Shown: positions 1 to 12,134 of the stretch, in pieces | Position numbering within the stretch: position 1 is the first letter of the stretch | How the letters are laid out: each line of letters starts with the position of its first letter | Assembly: GCA_900095095.1 (NCBI GenBank) | Contig: FMBT01000137.1 | Span: forward strand, 1 to 64,000 | Source: Fragilariopsis cylindrus CCMP1102 | Lineage: Eukaryota; Bacillariophyta; Bacillariophyceae; Bacillariales; Bacillariaceae | Length of the DNA: 64,000 nt | Direction of reading: 5' to 3' | The notes under the pieces: generated by a model | What the model saw: the letters and a program-made list of their open reading frames with translations, nothing else | What the model was told of the DNA's origin: nothing | Databases searched by the model: none | Program-made: the position numbers and the translations under genes

Positions 1-671
1 TTTGTTCTTCTACCGTAGAGAGCAGGAGGAAGAAATGATGTACTAAGGTATAATAAAACAAATAGAAGCGGTTAGTTGTAGGGTGGGGAGGGGGGGGCAA
101 AAACTACTGTATCTTTGATTCGTACAATTTGAATTTCCGCGAATTCCCATTCACGATCACTTTTCCTCTTTACCCCTATTTAATGATCTAGAATAGGGGA
201 CCAGAGAAATACTATAAACTTTGCTCAATTTTTAATCAGAGAAGGCGCGCCAAACATAGAATTCAACGGCTATTTTTAGATTTTTAAATTTACAAAGCAT
301 CAATAACAACATTAAACACAAACAACCACAATAAAATCTAATACAATATTGTTGACGTTGGTTGGATCGAATTGTCATTAATTCTTCTATCCGGTAGCTT
401 CTACCTGTTCTAAACTTTAAATCTATTATAGAATAGACTTCGAAACAACAACTATCTTTGTTAAGAATTCTCAGTGGTGTATCATCTGCATATATTATAT
501 TTACCATAATCTGCAAACATGTTCACATCATCAGCTCCCTCACAGCTACGACGGCGCCAAGCAGTACAAGCAAAATCTTCACGGGTCAATCCGGCAAAGG
601 TGGTCCAAATATTATTTGGATCTTTTATTTATTCATTTTTTATGTCGAAGTTACTCTATTTAACCAGCTAG
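1..671. other. Intergenic, no gene recognised
   Basis: Open frames here are short and show no family signature. A perfect GGCGCGCC palindrome lies at 244-251, followed by AAAC, which resembles an E2F-type site. The 5' part of the gene that follows (leader, first exon or real start codon) may lie in this stretch but could not be placed. Confidence 0.4.
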
Positions 672-2371
672 ATTCAACTCAAGACTACACAGCTGAAGAT
701 TTTAATCAAAATTCATCAGACAGTCATCGTTATATCAGCATCATCAATATCGGATAGTAATGATCTTCCAGCCCATTTAAAACCTATTTTACCAGTTGTG
801 CCTGTATTCAATCATATTCCCGATGAGGAAAATCTTATAGCAAACACATTGAAGGGTAAACCGACAATGGCTGGCATTATAGCTTTGTTACAAAAAAGTA
901 TTTCAGAACAACACGATGCGAACATGAAAATTATGGAAGAGCAAGTAGATGGAAATTATGCGATTAAAACTTTTATGATCTTGCGTCGAAACATTTTATT
1001 CCATTCGATAATGTATATCGAGGAAAATCAATATTTCCTATTCGGGATGATGATTCAATATTTATGTCAATAGCAGCTTTTCGTGAACATTTATTAGCTG
1101 ATACGTTAGCTTATGCCTTTAGTAATGCGAAACATCCAGAAAAGTTGTTTATTGGTGCAGTTGTACAAAATTGCTTTGGAAAGTTTCAAAAGATGGTACT
1201 ATTGATTCCAGTGGTACACCATGTAAGTCAGGTGCTCGGGTGATCGGTAAACGGCCAAATGGGAAAGACAAAATCGGGAAGATTGATTTACCGATTGATA
1301 AGAATGGTATTGAAGATTTTTGTGCAATGTCCGACTATACAAAGTATTGTACGAATGGTCAGATTCGTGTTATATATATGCATGAAAGTGAATCTCTTGG
1401 ACCAGCAATGGCAAGATATTACGCATCAAAACTTTGGGGAGGGGAGACGTTCTTCGTACAAACCGATTCTCATTTGAAATTTGCTGTTGATTGGGATGAA
1501 AAGTATCGTAACGAGATTAAACTAACAAAAAATTATCCAAAATCAATTTTGAGCTCGTATCCGCCAGGATTTGAACAGAAACATTTCATCCCTAAGGGAT
1601 TTAATGGAACTTTATCGGATATCAACAACACAGTCGTCGAATCACCAGGGTGTCGTTTATGTAAATGTAATACACCTCCTGGGGAGCCTAATCCTATGTT
1701 GCGTATTAACCTTGGAACGGTAAGACCCTTATCGTATTGTTCTATTATGCACTACGCTCATCAAAGTTTCTACATTGTAGTAACTCACACAAATTAAAAT
1801 GTGAATTTTTCCATACTATCCCCTATTTCCTCCTATCTTCCTTTAGTCATACCACGGAGGGGAACCCCGACCTTCGCAAATCCCATTTATCGCCGCTGGT
1901 TTCTTTTTCACTCGTTCAGAGATCCTAAAAGATATCCCATTTGACCCCTTCCTACCATGGACGTTCATGGGAGAAGAAATTTCTCTCTCACTTCGTGCAT
2001 GGACGCACGGATGGAATATGTATGCACCACGAAAAAATTTGATAATTCATCAATACCGGCCAGGTAATTTAGGTATTCCTAAGTATTGGGGTACAGTGAA
2101 TGGAATGATGAAGAAAGGATTTGCAAACAATTATCTGCAGGGAAAAATAATAAGAAGAGTGAAAAACTTGGTAGGTTATCCAGGTTCGACGAAAGAAAAA
2201 ATTGAAGAAAATGGATCTAGTATTGTATTAACTGAACTTGAACATTACGGATTAGGATCTGAACGATCATGGGATGACTACATGAAGTTTACAAACATAA
2301 CTGTAAATGAAGAGACTGATACACTAGTTTGTAGTAATATGGAATGGTGTAATAAAGGTTGGAGAGATTGA
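672..2371 (+). CDS. Skp1-hydroxyproline-type GlcNAc-transferase (GT60-like)
   Basis: Predicted glycosyltransferase of Pfam family GlcNAc (PF11397), which in Dictyostelium adds GlcNAc to hydroxyproline of Skp1. The signatures are in order: SIFMSIAAFREH near 1060, a run with IRVIYMHESESLGPAMARYY then KLWGGETFFVQTDSHL (1360-1480, DSH in place of a DXD metal site), SSYPPGF (1555), and in the next exon IPFIAAGFFF, PFDPFLPWTFMGEE and SLRAWTHGW (1870-2010). A 127-nt intron at 1720-1846 (GTAAG..TTTAG) joins cleanly in phase 0. The frame jumps near 975, 1142, 1167 and 1185, each at a T or A run, so the N-terminal half is split over frames. The start codon is not identified: the frame is open from 672 but the first in-frame ATG is near 867. 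Family assignment is firm; intactness is not. Confidence 0.8.
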
Positions 2372-2819
2372 TGGTTTAAAGTAATTGTTTATTGATTGAG
2401 TGATTTGAATACTACTAGTAGTAATAATTTGACTCTCTGCTTGGAGGTCAATGGGAGGCGTTGTAAAAAGTTGTTGTTAAGATCAGAACGAATTTGATAA
2501 AAGACCAAACGGGTATAAACGATTCTGGCAAGTTATTTCTTAATTCGACCTGCTCATCAAACCAGGCCTTTCTGAAATACATTCTTTCTAATATCGTCGT
2601 TGCGTCGTCATCAATTCCATCTTTGGCGTACTTGTACTGTTCACTTGGAAATTTAGTACATAGTCCTTGCCTTCACGGAGCTAACATGAAGGTAGTATGT
2701 AAATTGAATACAAAATTATATGATTCAATCATTGATGGATGTGTATTAGAATGCAGAATAATCTATATATAATTGAAGTTTATAGTTATATTTGTATAAT
2801 ATGTTGTCGTAAATTATTG
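2372..2819. other. Intergenic, nothing recognised
   Basis: AT-rich spacer between the 3' ends of two convergent genes. One 92-codon frame (2494-2772) has no family signature and no coding character that I can see. Confidence 0.5.
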
Positions 2820-5013
2820 TCATCGTTCCAGGTCATTTTTACTCTTGCAAGGAGGAACGATGGCATTGCTTTCGCTTTTACTGCCACTGTAATCTTCTTC
2901 TTGTGTTACAGCAGCAGTAGTAGCAGCAGTAGTAGCAGCAGTAGTAGTGCCGGTCTCGGTGGAATTACTAGTATTGATATTATTATACATCCTTCCCTTC
3001 CGTCGTTGTTCTACTACTCGTTGGGTCAAATACTGAGCCAATAGGGAAGGAAAATTAGGAACTTCTTTATAGGAAGGAAAATAGTTCACATCTACCACGA
3101 AACAGTCTCCATTATTGCTTCCTATTAAAATATCAAATCCAAAAAGTTCCAAACCAAATGCTTTTTTTAGAACATCAACAATCGGCTTAACTTCATGGAC
3201 CGTCACCGGAACATGAACTGGGGCAGACAATGTCGATGATGCTGGTGGATGTTGACCAGAATAGTACAAGAAGCAGTGTTGATGTCCGTACTTTTACTGC
3301 TGGTACATGTATTATTATTGTTAACTTCCATACGTCCAAACCAAAATCCTTTAGTTTAGGATATGGTCTTTGTGAATCAAATTCGACCAAATCGACCGTA
3401 GCATTGGATAGATCAGCTGGTAAATTGGGTAGAGAATGTCGTTCGTACACACTAACAAAGTCACCCAAGACATAAACTTTGTATAAAGTAGCGTCATGAT
3501 TCACAAATTCTTGTACGATCGATCTGGGAGGTAATTTAGATAATGCCGATTCTTTAAGTGCGATGGACAAACAATGAGATTGTTTAGTTCCAGCCGCAAT
3601 GAGAGGTTTTACAATAAGAGGAGTAGATAACATTGACTATCCCCCCCTTGATTGTTATCGTGTAGGGCTTGCTTCAATTCTTGAGTTTGAGTTGATTTTG
3701 TTTTGTTGTTTTGTTTTGTTGTTGTTGTGACGACGGTGGTAAACGTTCGGGGATGACAACGAATCTAGGTGATTTGACGGGAATCCCACTGGTTGTATTT
3801 ACATCCTTTAAACATTGTTTCAAGACATTAGCAATTTCAGATCGACTCATTACGGTCTGTACGTGTTTTGGATCATCAACTAAACAACAATTACGATTTT
3901 GATTGTAACAATAATCTCGAAGGGCATGGACACGTTTCCAAGATGGATCGTCTTTATTTTCTGCTGAAGATTCTGTTGTTGTTGTTGTTGTTGTTGTTGT
4001 ACGTGTGGCTGCTGCTCCGGACATAGACTTTTTTCAATGCTATCTTGCATCAAGGAACAGGACAAAATATCTTCGGTTAATTTATGAAGAATCAAATCAA
4101 AGTGACCACCGTGTTGATCCTCAATTTTTTGATCAGGATCGATCGGAACAAAGGATATCTGGACTGGAAAACGATTCCGTTTTCCTCCCCGACGTCGTTG
4201 TTGTTGTTGTTGTTGTTGATGTTTGCTGTTATTGCTGCTAACATTAGTAGTGTAACTATTTGTTGTGGTCGGTGTCGAAACAGTTGTTTCACTAACACTG
4301 GCAATACTTGTCGATGCCGCCGCTGAAGAACAACTAGAACGAAAGTATCTTACAATGTGTTGTAGATCTGTATCATTCGTATTCCCTAGAGTAATGATTG
4401 TTGATTGAGGTGCGGGACAATGGTCCCGCAAAGCGGCTCTAGTCAATAAGGAAGGAGTTCGCTGATGATGATGCTCACTCCGTGTAAGCGGCGAAGAATC
4501 CATCGTCATACTGTTATTGGTGTTGTTTTTATACAAGTTGCTGCTACTACTATTATTTGCCATTTCATCTTCACCACAAAAGAGTACTTCATCGTGTTGC
4601 TGCTGTTGTTGTTCTTCTTCTTCGGCATCGCCCTCATTGTGGTCGTCGTCATATTTATCTTCTTCAAGTTCTTCGTGGATTACCTTAACTCGACTAGCTT
4701 CCGCCATAACAACACCCATCGATCTCATCTTTTTTGGACCAAACGCGTACCCAACAACGATAGGTTCTTTCCAGTATAAGTAATCAGGATTACACTTGTT
4801 GTTGATACTATTATTAGAACAGGAATCATAATGGCTATTATGATCCGAGTCGACCTCGTTCCAAGCCCCGCCGTCGAAGAATTGTTCTTCAAAACAACAC
4901 GGAGTAGTTGAGGCAATACTACTAGTAGTAGTACCATTACAACTACTAGTTGTATTCATATTACTCAAAATATTAGCAGCACTCGTTTTCGTCGTCGATA
5001 TGCTTTTCATCAT
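2820..5013 (-). CDS. Inositol 1,3,4-trisphosphate 5/6-kinase (ITPK)
   Basis: ATP-grasp inositol phosphate kinase, making higher inositol phosphates on the way to InsP6. Reading down the minus strand: ATG at 5013; VVGYAFGPKK (family N-terminal GYA..PKK, about 4760); VQISFVPIDPDQ and HFDLILHKLTEDIL (about 4140-4060); WKRVHALRDYC, CCLVDDPKHVQTVMSR and SGIPVKSPRF (3940-3770); IVKPLIAAGTKQSH (3610-3570); IVQEFVNHDATLYKVYVLGD (3520-3460); LFGFDILIGSNNGD and FVVDVNYFPSYKEVP, with the metal-binding D.N motif (3150-3060). About 250 extra residues rich in N, Q, S and E separate the first two family motifs, unlike the usual ~320-residue enzyme. The frame shifts at a CAA/ACA run near 3985, a G8 run near 3645 and around 3230; the last may instead be a small intron. 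C-terminal tail is T/A-rich. Confidence 0.85.
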
Positions 5014-5677
5014 GATACGATACGATAGGGGAGAGGATAGCTCAATGGGGGGGCCGGGTAGGCACCGGGAAGGACGATATTTAACCCAATAGTAGTCTTT
5101 TGGTGAAAGGGTATCTCATACAGAAAATGTTTTGTAATGTTGTGTGTGTGTCTATTTTTCTTTTCTTTTTTACTACACATTCTTCTCTCATAGCCGTCTA
5201 ATTTAATTTATTCGATATCGTTAACATTTACGTGCTGTTACACTGTATTGCAATTTCAAATTGGAAAAATCGCACGGTTATAAACACGTACAAAATGTCT
5301 ATAAAGTACTAGAATATTGCCATTGAAATGCTTTTCCGCGCCTTCGCTCTTTTCTTTTATTGGTGGACCTACCGGAAGTTACTAACGTAGTATGTGGCTG
5401 AACTACCGTGAATTAGGACTAAGTATGTACATGTACCACATATTGACTCATCTGATTAATTTGAAATGCATTGAAAGCCGCTACTCTATACACTCATACG
5501 TACAGCAATTCTTGATTTTTGTGACTTCTTTACCGATTACATTATTACTTCTGTCAATGACGACGAAGGTATAGAAACGGGAGGGGTAGAAAAACAGTGC
5601 TATAAAATAGAGCTGTGCGGTATAGTTTCAGAGTAAGTTCAGTCTTCGTTATTTGATACCACTGTTAGTTGTCAACG
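5014..5677. other. Divergent intergenic region between ITPK and CCA enzyme genes
   Basis: Spacer between two divergently transcribed genes, so it should hold both promoters. No other gene is visible. A short GT run occurs near 5145. It starts GC-rich beside the ITPK ATG (GGGGGGGCCGGG at about 5046). Confidence 0.5.
5601..5607 (+). promoter_or_regulatory. TATA-like box before the CCA enzyme gene
   Basis: TATAAAA lies 71 bases before the chosen ATG at 5678, a plausible core-promoter distance. Nothing else in the sequence confirms its use. Confidence 0.3.
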
Positions 5678-7711
5678 ATGACTACTAGCAGCGAAGGATA
5701 TGGAAATATAGTCCAAAACAATAATGACGTTGTTGTTGATGTCGACATGATGATGGCTCATCCTCGTGACGATACTTTGCGGATCGAGAACGACAAATCT
5801 CAACCACCCATTGAAAGGAGTGTCAAGATAATTCCAATTTCATCCGGTAGTAGTAGTAGCACTAATATGAAAACAAATTCCTTCAATGATGAGATATTAG
5901 AAATTGAATTGAATGAAGAAGAGATACACTTATTTGATACTTTGAAAAAGACGGCTAAGGCTTGGGAAGAGGGAAAAATCCAGGTAACAACATCATCATC
6001 ATCATTAATGACTACTAGCAACAACAACAACAACAACAACAACAAAAAGGCAATTCAAATAAGAATCGCTGGAGGTTGGGTCCGTGATAAGATATTAGGA
6101 TTGCAAACTCATGATGTTGACATTGCGCTTGATGCATGTACCGGCGTTGAATTTGCCCACGCTGTAAAAGAATATCACGCGGCTACTGTTGCTGAAGAAA
6201 CACAAGAAACGGGAGGAATAGACGTCAACAACAACAACAACAATAATAATATAATAATAATAGTAATAATAAGGTCGGTAAGATCGGTGTAATTGCAGCA
6301 AATCCATCTCAATCAAAACATTTAGAAACAGCAACCATGAAGATATTTGGCAATGACGTCGATTTTTCAAATCTACGTCAAGAAACATACGCAGAAGATT
6401 CTAGGATACCAGATATTGGTATGGGTACACCACTTGAAGATGCATATCGAAGAGACTGTACAATGAATACTCTGTACTACAATCTAACCACAGAACGAAT
6501 CGAAGATTTTACACATCGTGGTTTAAAAGATTTATTAGAAACAAAAGTTGTAAATACACCCCTAACAGCTTTTCAAACATTTCAAGATGATCCATTACGG
6601 GTATTACGAGTTATTAGATTCGCTGTTCGTTATAATATGGAATTATCAGAAGAAATCAAACAGGCATGCAAACATCCACAAATTCATAGTGAATTACGTC
6701 GTAAAGTCAGTCGCGAACGTGTTGGACTGGAATTAGAGGGGATGATTTCGGGCAGACACTCAGATCCAATCCAGGCTTTGGATTTGATTTGTAGAATGGA
6801 TTTAGCGGACAGTGTCTTCTATCTACCTAGTATTAGTATAGACCTGATAGGAGCAATAGGACAAGCACGGTTAGAGCCTGTCCCTTATTTATTCACCGGT
6901 TCTGATGTTGACGGAGAAGTGATGTTGTCACGTGTTCGAACATCGGTATGGCATGAAAGTCGACAATGCTTACAAGTATTGTCAAAAATATTGGATGCCT
7001 TTAATGTACATCGAAATAATAACGGATCGTCATAGAGATGATAATAAAAACGAGTCTTACGTGCACTACTTATGCTGCTGCTGATGTAGCAGTAACAACC
7101 ATAAATGCAAGACTTGTTTACTTAGCTGTTGTTCTATTGCCCTATAGACAATTGCAATATATCGAAAAGCAAAAGACTAAGAGTGTAGTGGAGTATATGA
7201 TACGAGAAGGGATCAAATTTAAAAATAAGGATGTCGTTTGTTCTATGACCCTTGTAGATAATTTGGATGATATGATTCGACTATTACAACAGACCGTGGA
7301 GGTCACTTCTAGCATGCGATTGCAAGTTGGATTGTTGCTTAGATCGGCAAGGAGATGTGGGTGACAACACTTATAGTTGCAACAGTCGTCATGTTACGAA
7401 AGCATGATGTGTCTCAGGAACTTCACTGGTGTACTCAAGCAAAACAATTATATGAAGCCATCGTCGTTAGGATGGACTTAGATGAATGCTGGAAGACTAA
7501 ACCCCTCATGAATGGTAAGGATTTGATACGAGTTCTTGAGTTAGACAGAGGACCAGAGGTTGGCGTGTATATGCAAGAACAAGTCAAATGGATCTTAACA
7601 AATCCAAAAGGAACGATCAACGATCTCCAGTGCTTTCTCAAAAGTTTCAGAAGCACTCGAGAATTTGAAAATAATCAAGCTGCTACACACGTTTCGAAGA
7701 AAGCTAGATGA
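5678..7711 (+). CDS. CCA-adding tRNA nucleotidyltransferase
   Basis: Adds or repairs the 3' CCA of tRNAs. ATG at 5678 is the first in frame. Class II nucleotidyltransferase head: RIAGGWVRDKILG (6063), then DVDIAL with the two catalytic Asp; KIFGNDVDFSNLRQE (6340); EDAYRRDCTMNTLYYNL, the family RRD..N motif (6440-6490); DDPLRVLRVIRFAVRYN, the ERhxxExxx-type template region (6590); SRERVGLELEGM (6710). The C-terminal body continues through VEYMIREGIKFKN (7185) to CWKTKPLMNGKDLIRVLEL (7490) and VGVYMQEQVKWILTNPKGT, matching the plant/yeast C-terminus. An N-rich microsatellite insert at about 6020-6260 interrupts the head. Frame changes fall in that AAT run, near 7035 and near 7350, consistent with single-base slips. 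Its last 107 codons are tandemly duplicated just downstream. Confidence 0.9.
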
Positions 7712-8076
7712 ATAATAGTCCTTTCCTAGATTCATGTTACGAAAGCATGATGTGTCTCAGGAACTTCACTGGTGTACTCAAGCAAAACAATTATATGAAA
7801 CCATCGTCGTTAGAATGGACTTAGATGAATGCTGGAAGACTAAACCCCTCATGAATGGTAAGGATTTGATACGAGTTCTTGAGTTAGACAGAGGACCAGA
7901 GGTTGGCGTGTACATGCAAGAACAAGTCAAATGGATCTTAACAAATCCAAAAGGAACGATCGACGATCTCCAGTGCTTTCTCAAAAGTTTCAGAAGCACT
8001 CGAGAATTTGAAAATAATCAAGCTGCTACACACGTTTCGAAGAAAGCTAGATGAATAATAGTCCTTTCCTAGATTT
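7391..8076 (+). repeat. Two-copy tandem duplication, 343-bp unit
   Basis: Copy 1 spans 7391-7733 and copy 2 spans 7734-8076. I count about four single-base differences by eye (e.g. YEAIV versus YETIV; INDL versus IDDL), so near 99% identity. The unit covers the last 107 codons of the CCA enzyme, its stop codon and about 20 nt of 3' flank. Confidence 0.95.
7734..8054 (+). pseudogene. Duplicated 3' end of the CCA enzyme gene
   Basis: An open 106-codon frame that repeats the C-terminus of the upstream CCA enzyme nearly residue for residue. It follows the stop codon of copy 1, so it should not be translated as part of the enzyme unless copy 1 is spliced out or read through. It has its own in-frame ATG, but no catalytic domain, so any product would be an orphan C-terminal piece. 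Confidence 0.85.
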
Positions 8077-8707
8077 GTCATTAGACACAAAATATTATGG
8101 AGATAGAATAGGAGATCAAGCAACTCTTTTTGTTTCCTAAATACTGCTTATATATTTTTCTGTATCTATTTATACTTATTTATGCGACCAAACGTTTTGT
8201 CCCCCAAAATAAATAGTACTGCCCCCTTTTTATAAGAATATATAAGACCGATTAAATAGAAATCAGGACGCCTATAGGCGCGCCACAATTTTATCCGATT
8301 GGATGCGGCGTATCTTCATCCATTCGTTGTTCTTTCAACACTACTGCCTGGTGCAACGTCCCCACGTTATAATCCATCCTATATAATATTTGTCCAGTTT
8401 TTTATTTTCAAATTATGTGTATGCGGTATGTGTGTATACGCTATTCTTGTGTCAGTCTCTCTGCTCTCGAACTCGAATGGCAGTCTATGATAGGCAGCAT
8501 ACAGTAAATTGCACAAGCACTTGTCGTGCGTTCTCCCGAGTACGGGATAATCGTCGTTAGTACATGGAGGGAAAAGGGAAAGAGGAACAATACATCTAAA
8601 GTTACAGTAAGGCATGGGCGTTTAATCCATAAGAGAAACAAGTTAGTCCTTAAATAATAATATCCAAGCACCCCATCGTGTAAATTGAACTGGGGGTAGC
8701 AGCAATC
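8077..8707. other. Intergenic, nothing recognised
   Basis: AT-rich at first, with AATAAATA-type sequences near 8205 that could serve polyadenylation. A second GGCGCGCC palindrome is present near 8277. No coding signature. The end holds the promoter of the next gene. Confidence 0.45.
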
Positions 8708-11700
8708 ATGGTATCGCATTATAAACCGTCGTCTGGCCGATGTTTTTATGATGATCAATATGAAAGTGACGACGAAGAGGGTCTGAACAATACCATAGTA
8801 TTTTCTATGGATAATTTTTTTGGTCGGAAAGAGGAAATTCAGTCACTGAAAGAACTATTCGACCAGTTATTTTGTCACGATGACGGCAGCGACGACCCAC
8901 CATCACTATGTCCCGTGGCTATCATACAAGCATCTTCTGGTACTGGTAAATCTGCTTTGGTGCAGAGATTTATTGACAACATACGCAAAGAAGTCAATGA
9001 CTACACGGTGTGTTATATGCACGGAAGATTTGAAAGAACTTGCACAGACCCATTTTCTGCGATCCTCGAAGCGTTGGACGATTTTTTTCGACTTTTGCTA
9101 TTGCAAGGCAAGGACCGAGAGAGCAACCTGGTACGAATCCGAGCTGCAATAAAAGACTCGTTACAGGCAGAGATATCGGCTTTGACGGCTTTGATCCCGA
9201 GCTTGGGAGATGTTCTGAGAGACGACAAAAAAGAAAAGCCCACAGTATTAAGAGGGAGTACCAGTAATGAAAGTGTTGCGTTGACTGACAATGATTCTTT
9301 TGCATGTTGCCCCAACTCTTGGAATCGGATTAGATACCTCTTCAAAGTTTTCTTTTGTGCTATTTGTACGAAAGACTACCCACTAGTCATGTTTCTTGAT
9401 GATTGCCAATGGGTAGATGACGCATCCCTTGGAGTTGTCGAATCACTCCTACAAGATCCAGATATTCGATACTTCATGTTTATTGGAAATGCCACGCAAG
9501 GATTAGCCGAGGACGATAAAACACAGTTTGCCAGAGTTCTTAGAGATATAGAAGTACCGTCTAGAAAAATCACTCGGATTGACTTGATGAACCTATCCAT
9601 TGATGAGGTAGGAGAATTTATAGCTGATACACTAAAGTTGGAAGTTGAAACTACCCGCCCACTTACCGAAATCATATATGGAAAGACAAGAGGGAACATA
9701 TTCTTTTCCATGCAAGCACTTGAAGAGCTACATAGGAGAAATATCCTTTACTTCTCTGTGATAACTTTTCAATGGGAATGGAATCTAGATGGAGTGGAAT
9801 TTGAAAACGCTTTATCTGACAATGTTAGTGAGTATGTTTCGTCTAAGATTGAGAGTTTACCCAGAAAACTCAAGAGGGCACTTGTGATCGCTTCCTACAC
9901 TAAAGCAACGTTCGATGTGGATACACTTCAATCACTAATGAATGAAGATGGTATTGATATAAATCACAAGCAACTCGTTGGACTGTTAGATGTGGGAGTT
10001 TTAGCCGGATTACTTTTGAACACCGTCGGAACCGGTATCTATAAATTGCTCATGATCGTATCCAACAGGCATCGTACTGGATGGTACCTTGTGGAAAAGA
10101 AAGAGACAAGCTAAGAATAATGGTCGGAAGAAAGTTGTATGAATTATACTTCCTGCAAGAAGGAAAGGATTGGATGCTTTTTGTAGCGGCGGATCATCTC
10201 AATTCTTGTATTGGTCATGGTGGAAAAGATGATTTATCTCTTGCAGAATTGAATCTTGCTTGTGGTAAAAAAGCTAGGTTCTTGGCCGCTTTCGTTCCCG
10301 CTTCACTGTACCTGAGATTAGCAGTCAATTATCTTCGAAAATTAAGCAAAGATCCTGGGAATCGCATTACGAGCTGTCGTACCATATATATCGAGAGATA
10401 ACTGATAATGAACTATGCGTAGGAAACTTTGAATCTGGAAATGAATTAGCCCGAATTGTAGTCAATAATGCCCGGAATCTGGGAGATAAACTTCCGACGT
10501 TTCTTGTATTGGCTGAAGCAAAGGGTCGACAACAGAAACATTCTGAATCGCTTCTTCTATGCCAGGAGGCTCTGATAAAAGTCGGAGCTATCCCAAAGAG
10601 GATGCATTTCTTGCACATGAAGAAAGATGTTAGGGTGACTAAGCGTTTTTTCAAGAAATATTCAGATTATGACATTCTGCTGTTACCAATATGTCAAGAT
10701 AAGGCGAAATAATAGTTATGGATTTACTTTCACAGGCTTCGCGTAGGGCACTTTTCTGTGGAGATCAAACAGAATTTTTGTTCTGCATAGCTCGAAAACT
10801 GCGCATGACTTTCGAATATGGATTCACGAGAGGAAGCGCACATGCTTTCGCTTCGTATGGCCAATTCTTGCAGACTTCAGACAGCGACGTAGAAGGTGCC
10901 CTTCGGATGGGTCGACTAGCTCGACAAATATTAGACAAGACAGATCCTATATCAAGACCAATGAAATCTCAGACACTATATGTAATTGCTTATTTTATTG
11001 AGGCGTGGGGTTTCCCCAGAGAACATGTAATGGAAAGCCTTCGGGAAGCTCATACATCTGGAATGGCCAAAGGGAATATTGAGGTCGGATTCCAGTGTAT
11101 GTTTTATGTAACATATTTGCACAGAACACTGGATACCCGTTGTTTACGTGGAAAAAGCCGGGGCCGAATTAATGCAACAACTTCATCTTTTCAAGGTCGA
11201 CTCAGTGTTGGCCCAGCTCAATGCAAGCCGGCTGTCGCTTCTTTGTCTCACCGGGAAGAAGAAAATAGACTGGAAAGAGTTGGAACCGTCTGATGTATCA
11301 TCTGGTGAATCTAATGCTGATGTCTACCGATATGTCTTTGGGTATCTATCGCGACTGGAACTTGGGGTATATTTCGGTAATTTTGAATTTGCGGTGAGGA
11401 TTCTGGACTGCTTCAACCCTACATCGAAACTGATGGCTCGTACATTTGTGTTAGCAGAGAGCATTTTTACTCTGGAATTGCGTACGTTGGACTGACCCGA
11501 GAAACTGGAATGCAGAAATATCGTAACAAGTCTATTGAATATGTGAAGAAGCTGCGACATCTTTGCCGAACTAGAGGACTGAATGTGCATCACAAATGTC
11601 TTTTGATGGAGGCCGAAGTTCTCTCCTTGGATGTAAGGATGTACAAAAAATTGCTGCTGCTTATGACGAAGCAATCATCTCAGCAGTCAAAATGGGTTAC

Positions 11701-12134
11701 AATCATGACGCAGCATTTGGAAGTGAGCTTGCTGGAGCCTCGATGCTATTGCTTAGTGAAGACAGTGGATCCATGCAATACTTGAATCAGGCATGCGATT
11801 TATGGCGTGAACATGGGCCCATGAGAAGGTCCGACATATTTCAGCAAAGCGCAGTATCATGGACGGGGACACCGATTCTGATATCTCAATATCTTTCGAA
11901 CATAATATAATAAGTTCGGTAGATTTGAGCGATTCTCGTGCGTCATTAGATCTTGATCTTCTTGTAGGCATTACTATGCAAACTGCGATTCAAATTGGAC
12001 TATCTGGAGCGGAATCGAAAGAGTTATCAGATGATGATGGCTTGTATGGCACGAGTGATGGTAAACTCGTCACGACGAAGTCCGCAAAAGAGATAACTAC
12101 TACAGTTGATGGTACAGACACATCGGGGACTTGA
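8708..12134 (+). CDS. STAND-type AAA_16 ATPase with helical-repeat C-terminus
   Basis: Large signalling-type ATPase of the group that pairs an AAA_16 domain with TPR-like helices (PknK/MalT-like; abundant in diatoms and sometimes fused to kinase or cyclase domains). ATG at 8708. FFGRKEEIQSLKELF opens the AAA_16 domain; Walker A is ASSGTGKSALV (8932); Walker B is PLVMFLDDCQWVDD (9382-9424). Near 10040 the hallmark HDRIQQASYWM is readable across a T-run slip. Helical-repeat-like sequence follows: RLAVNYLRKLSK, ELARIVVNNARNLGD, GALRMGRLARQILDK, AAAYDEAIISAVKMG, YLNQACDLWREHGP. About seven one-base frame jumps occur, several at homopolymers (10040, 10707, 11472), so the gene is broken as given. 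No cyclase, kinase or histidine-kinase module is visible after the helices; the product may be truncated at about 12.1 kb. Confidence 0.75.

Noticed and set aside
232-757. Overlapping short frames as real genes
   Set aside because: Neither strand shows a family signature or plausible start context; at most the plus frame may be leader of the glycosyltransferase gene.
7734-8054. Second complete gene after the CCA enzyme
   Set aside because: It is only the duplicated C-terminal piece, without the catalytic domain.
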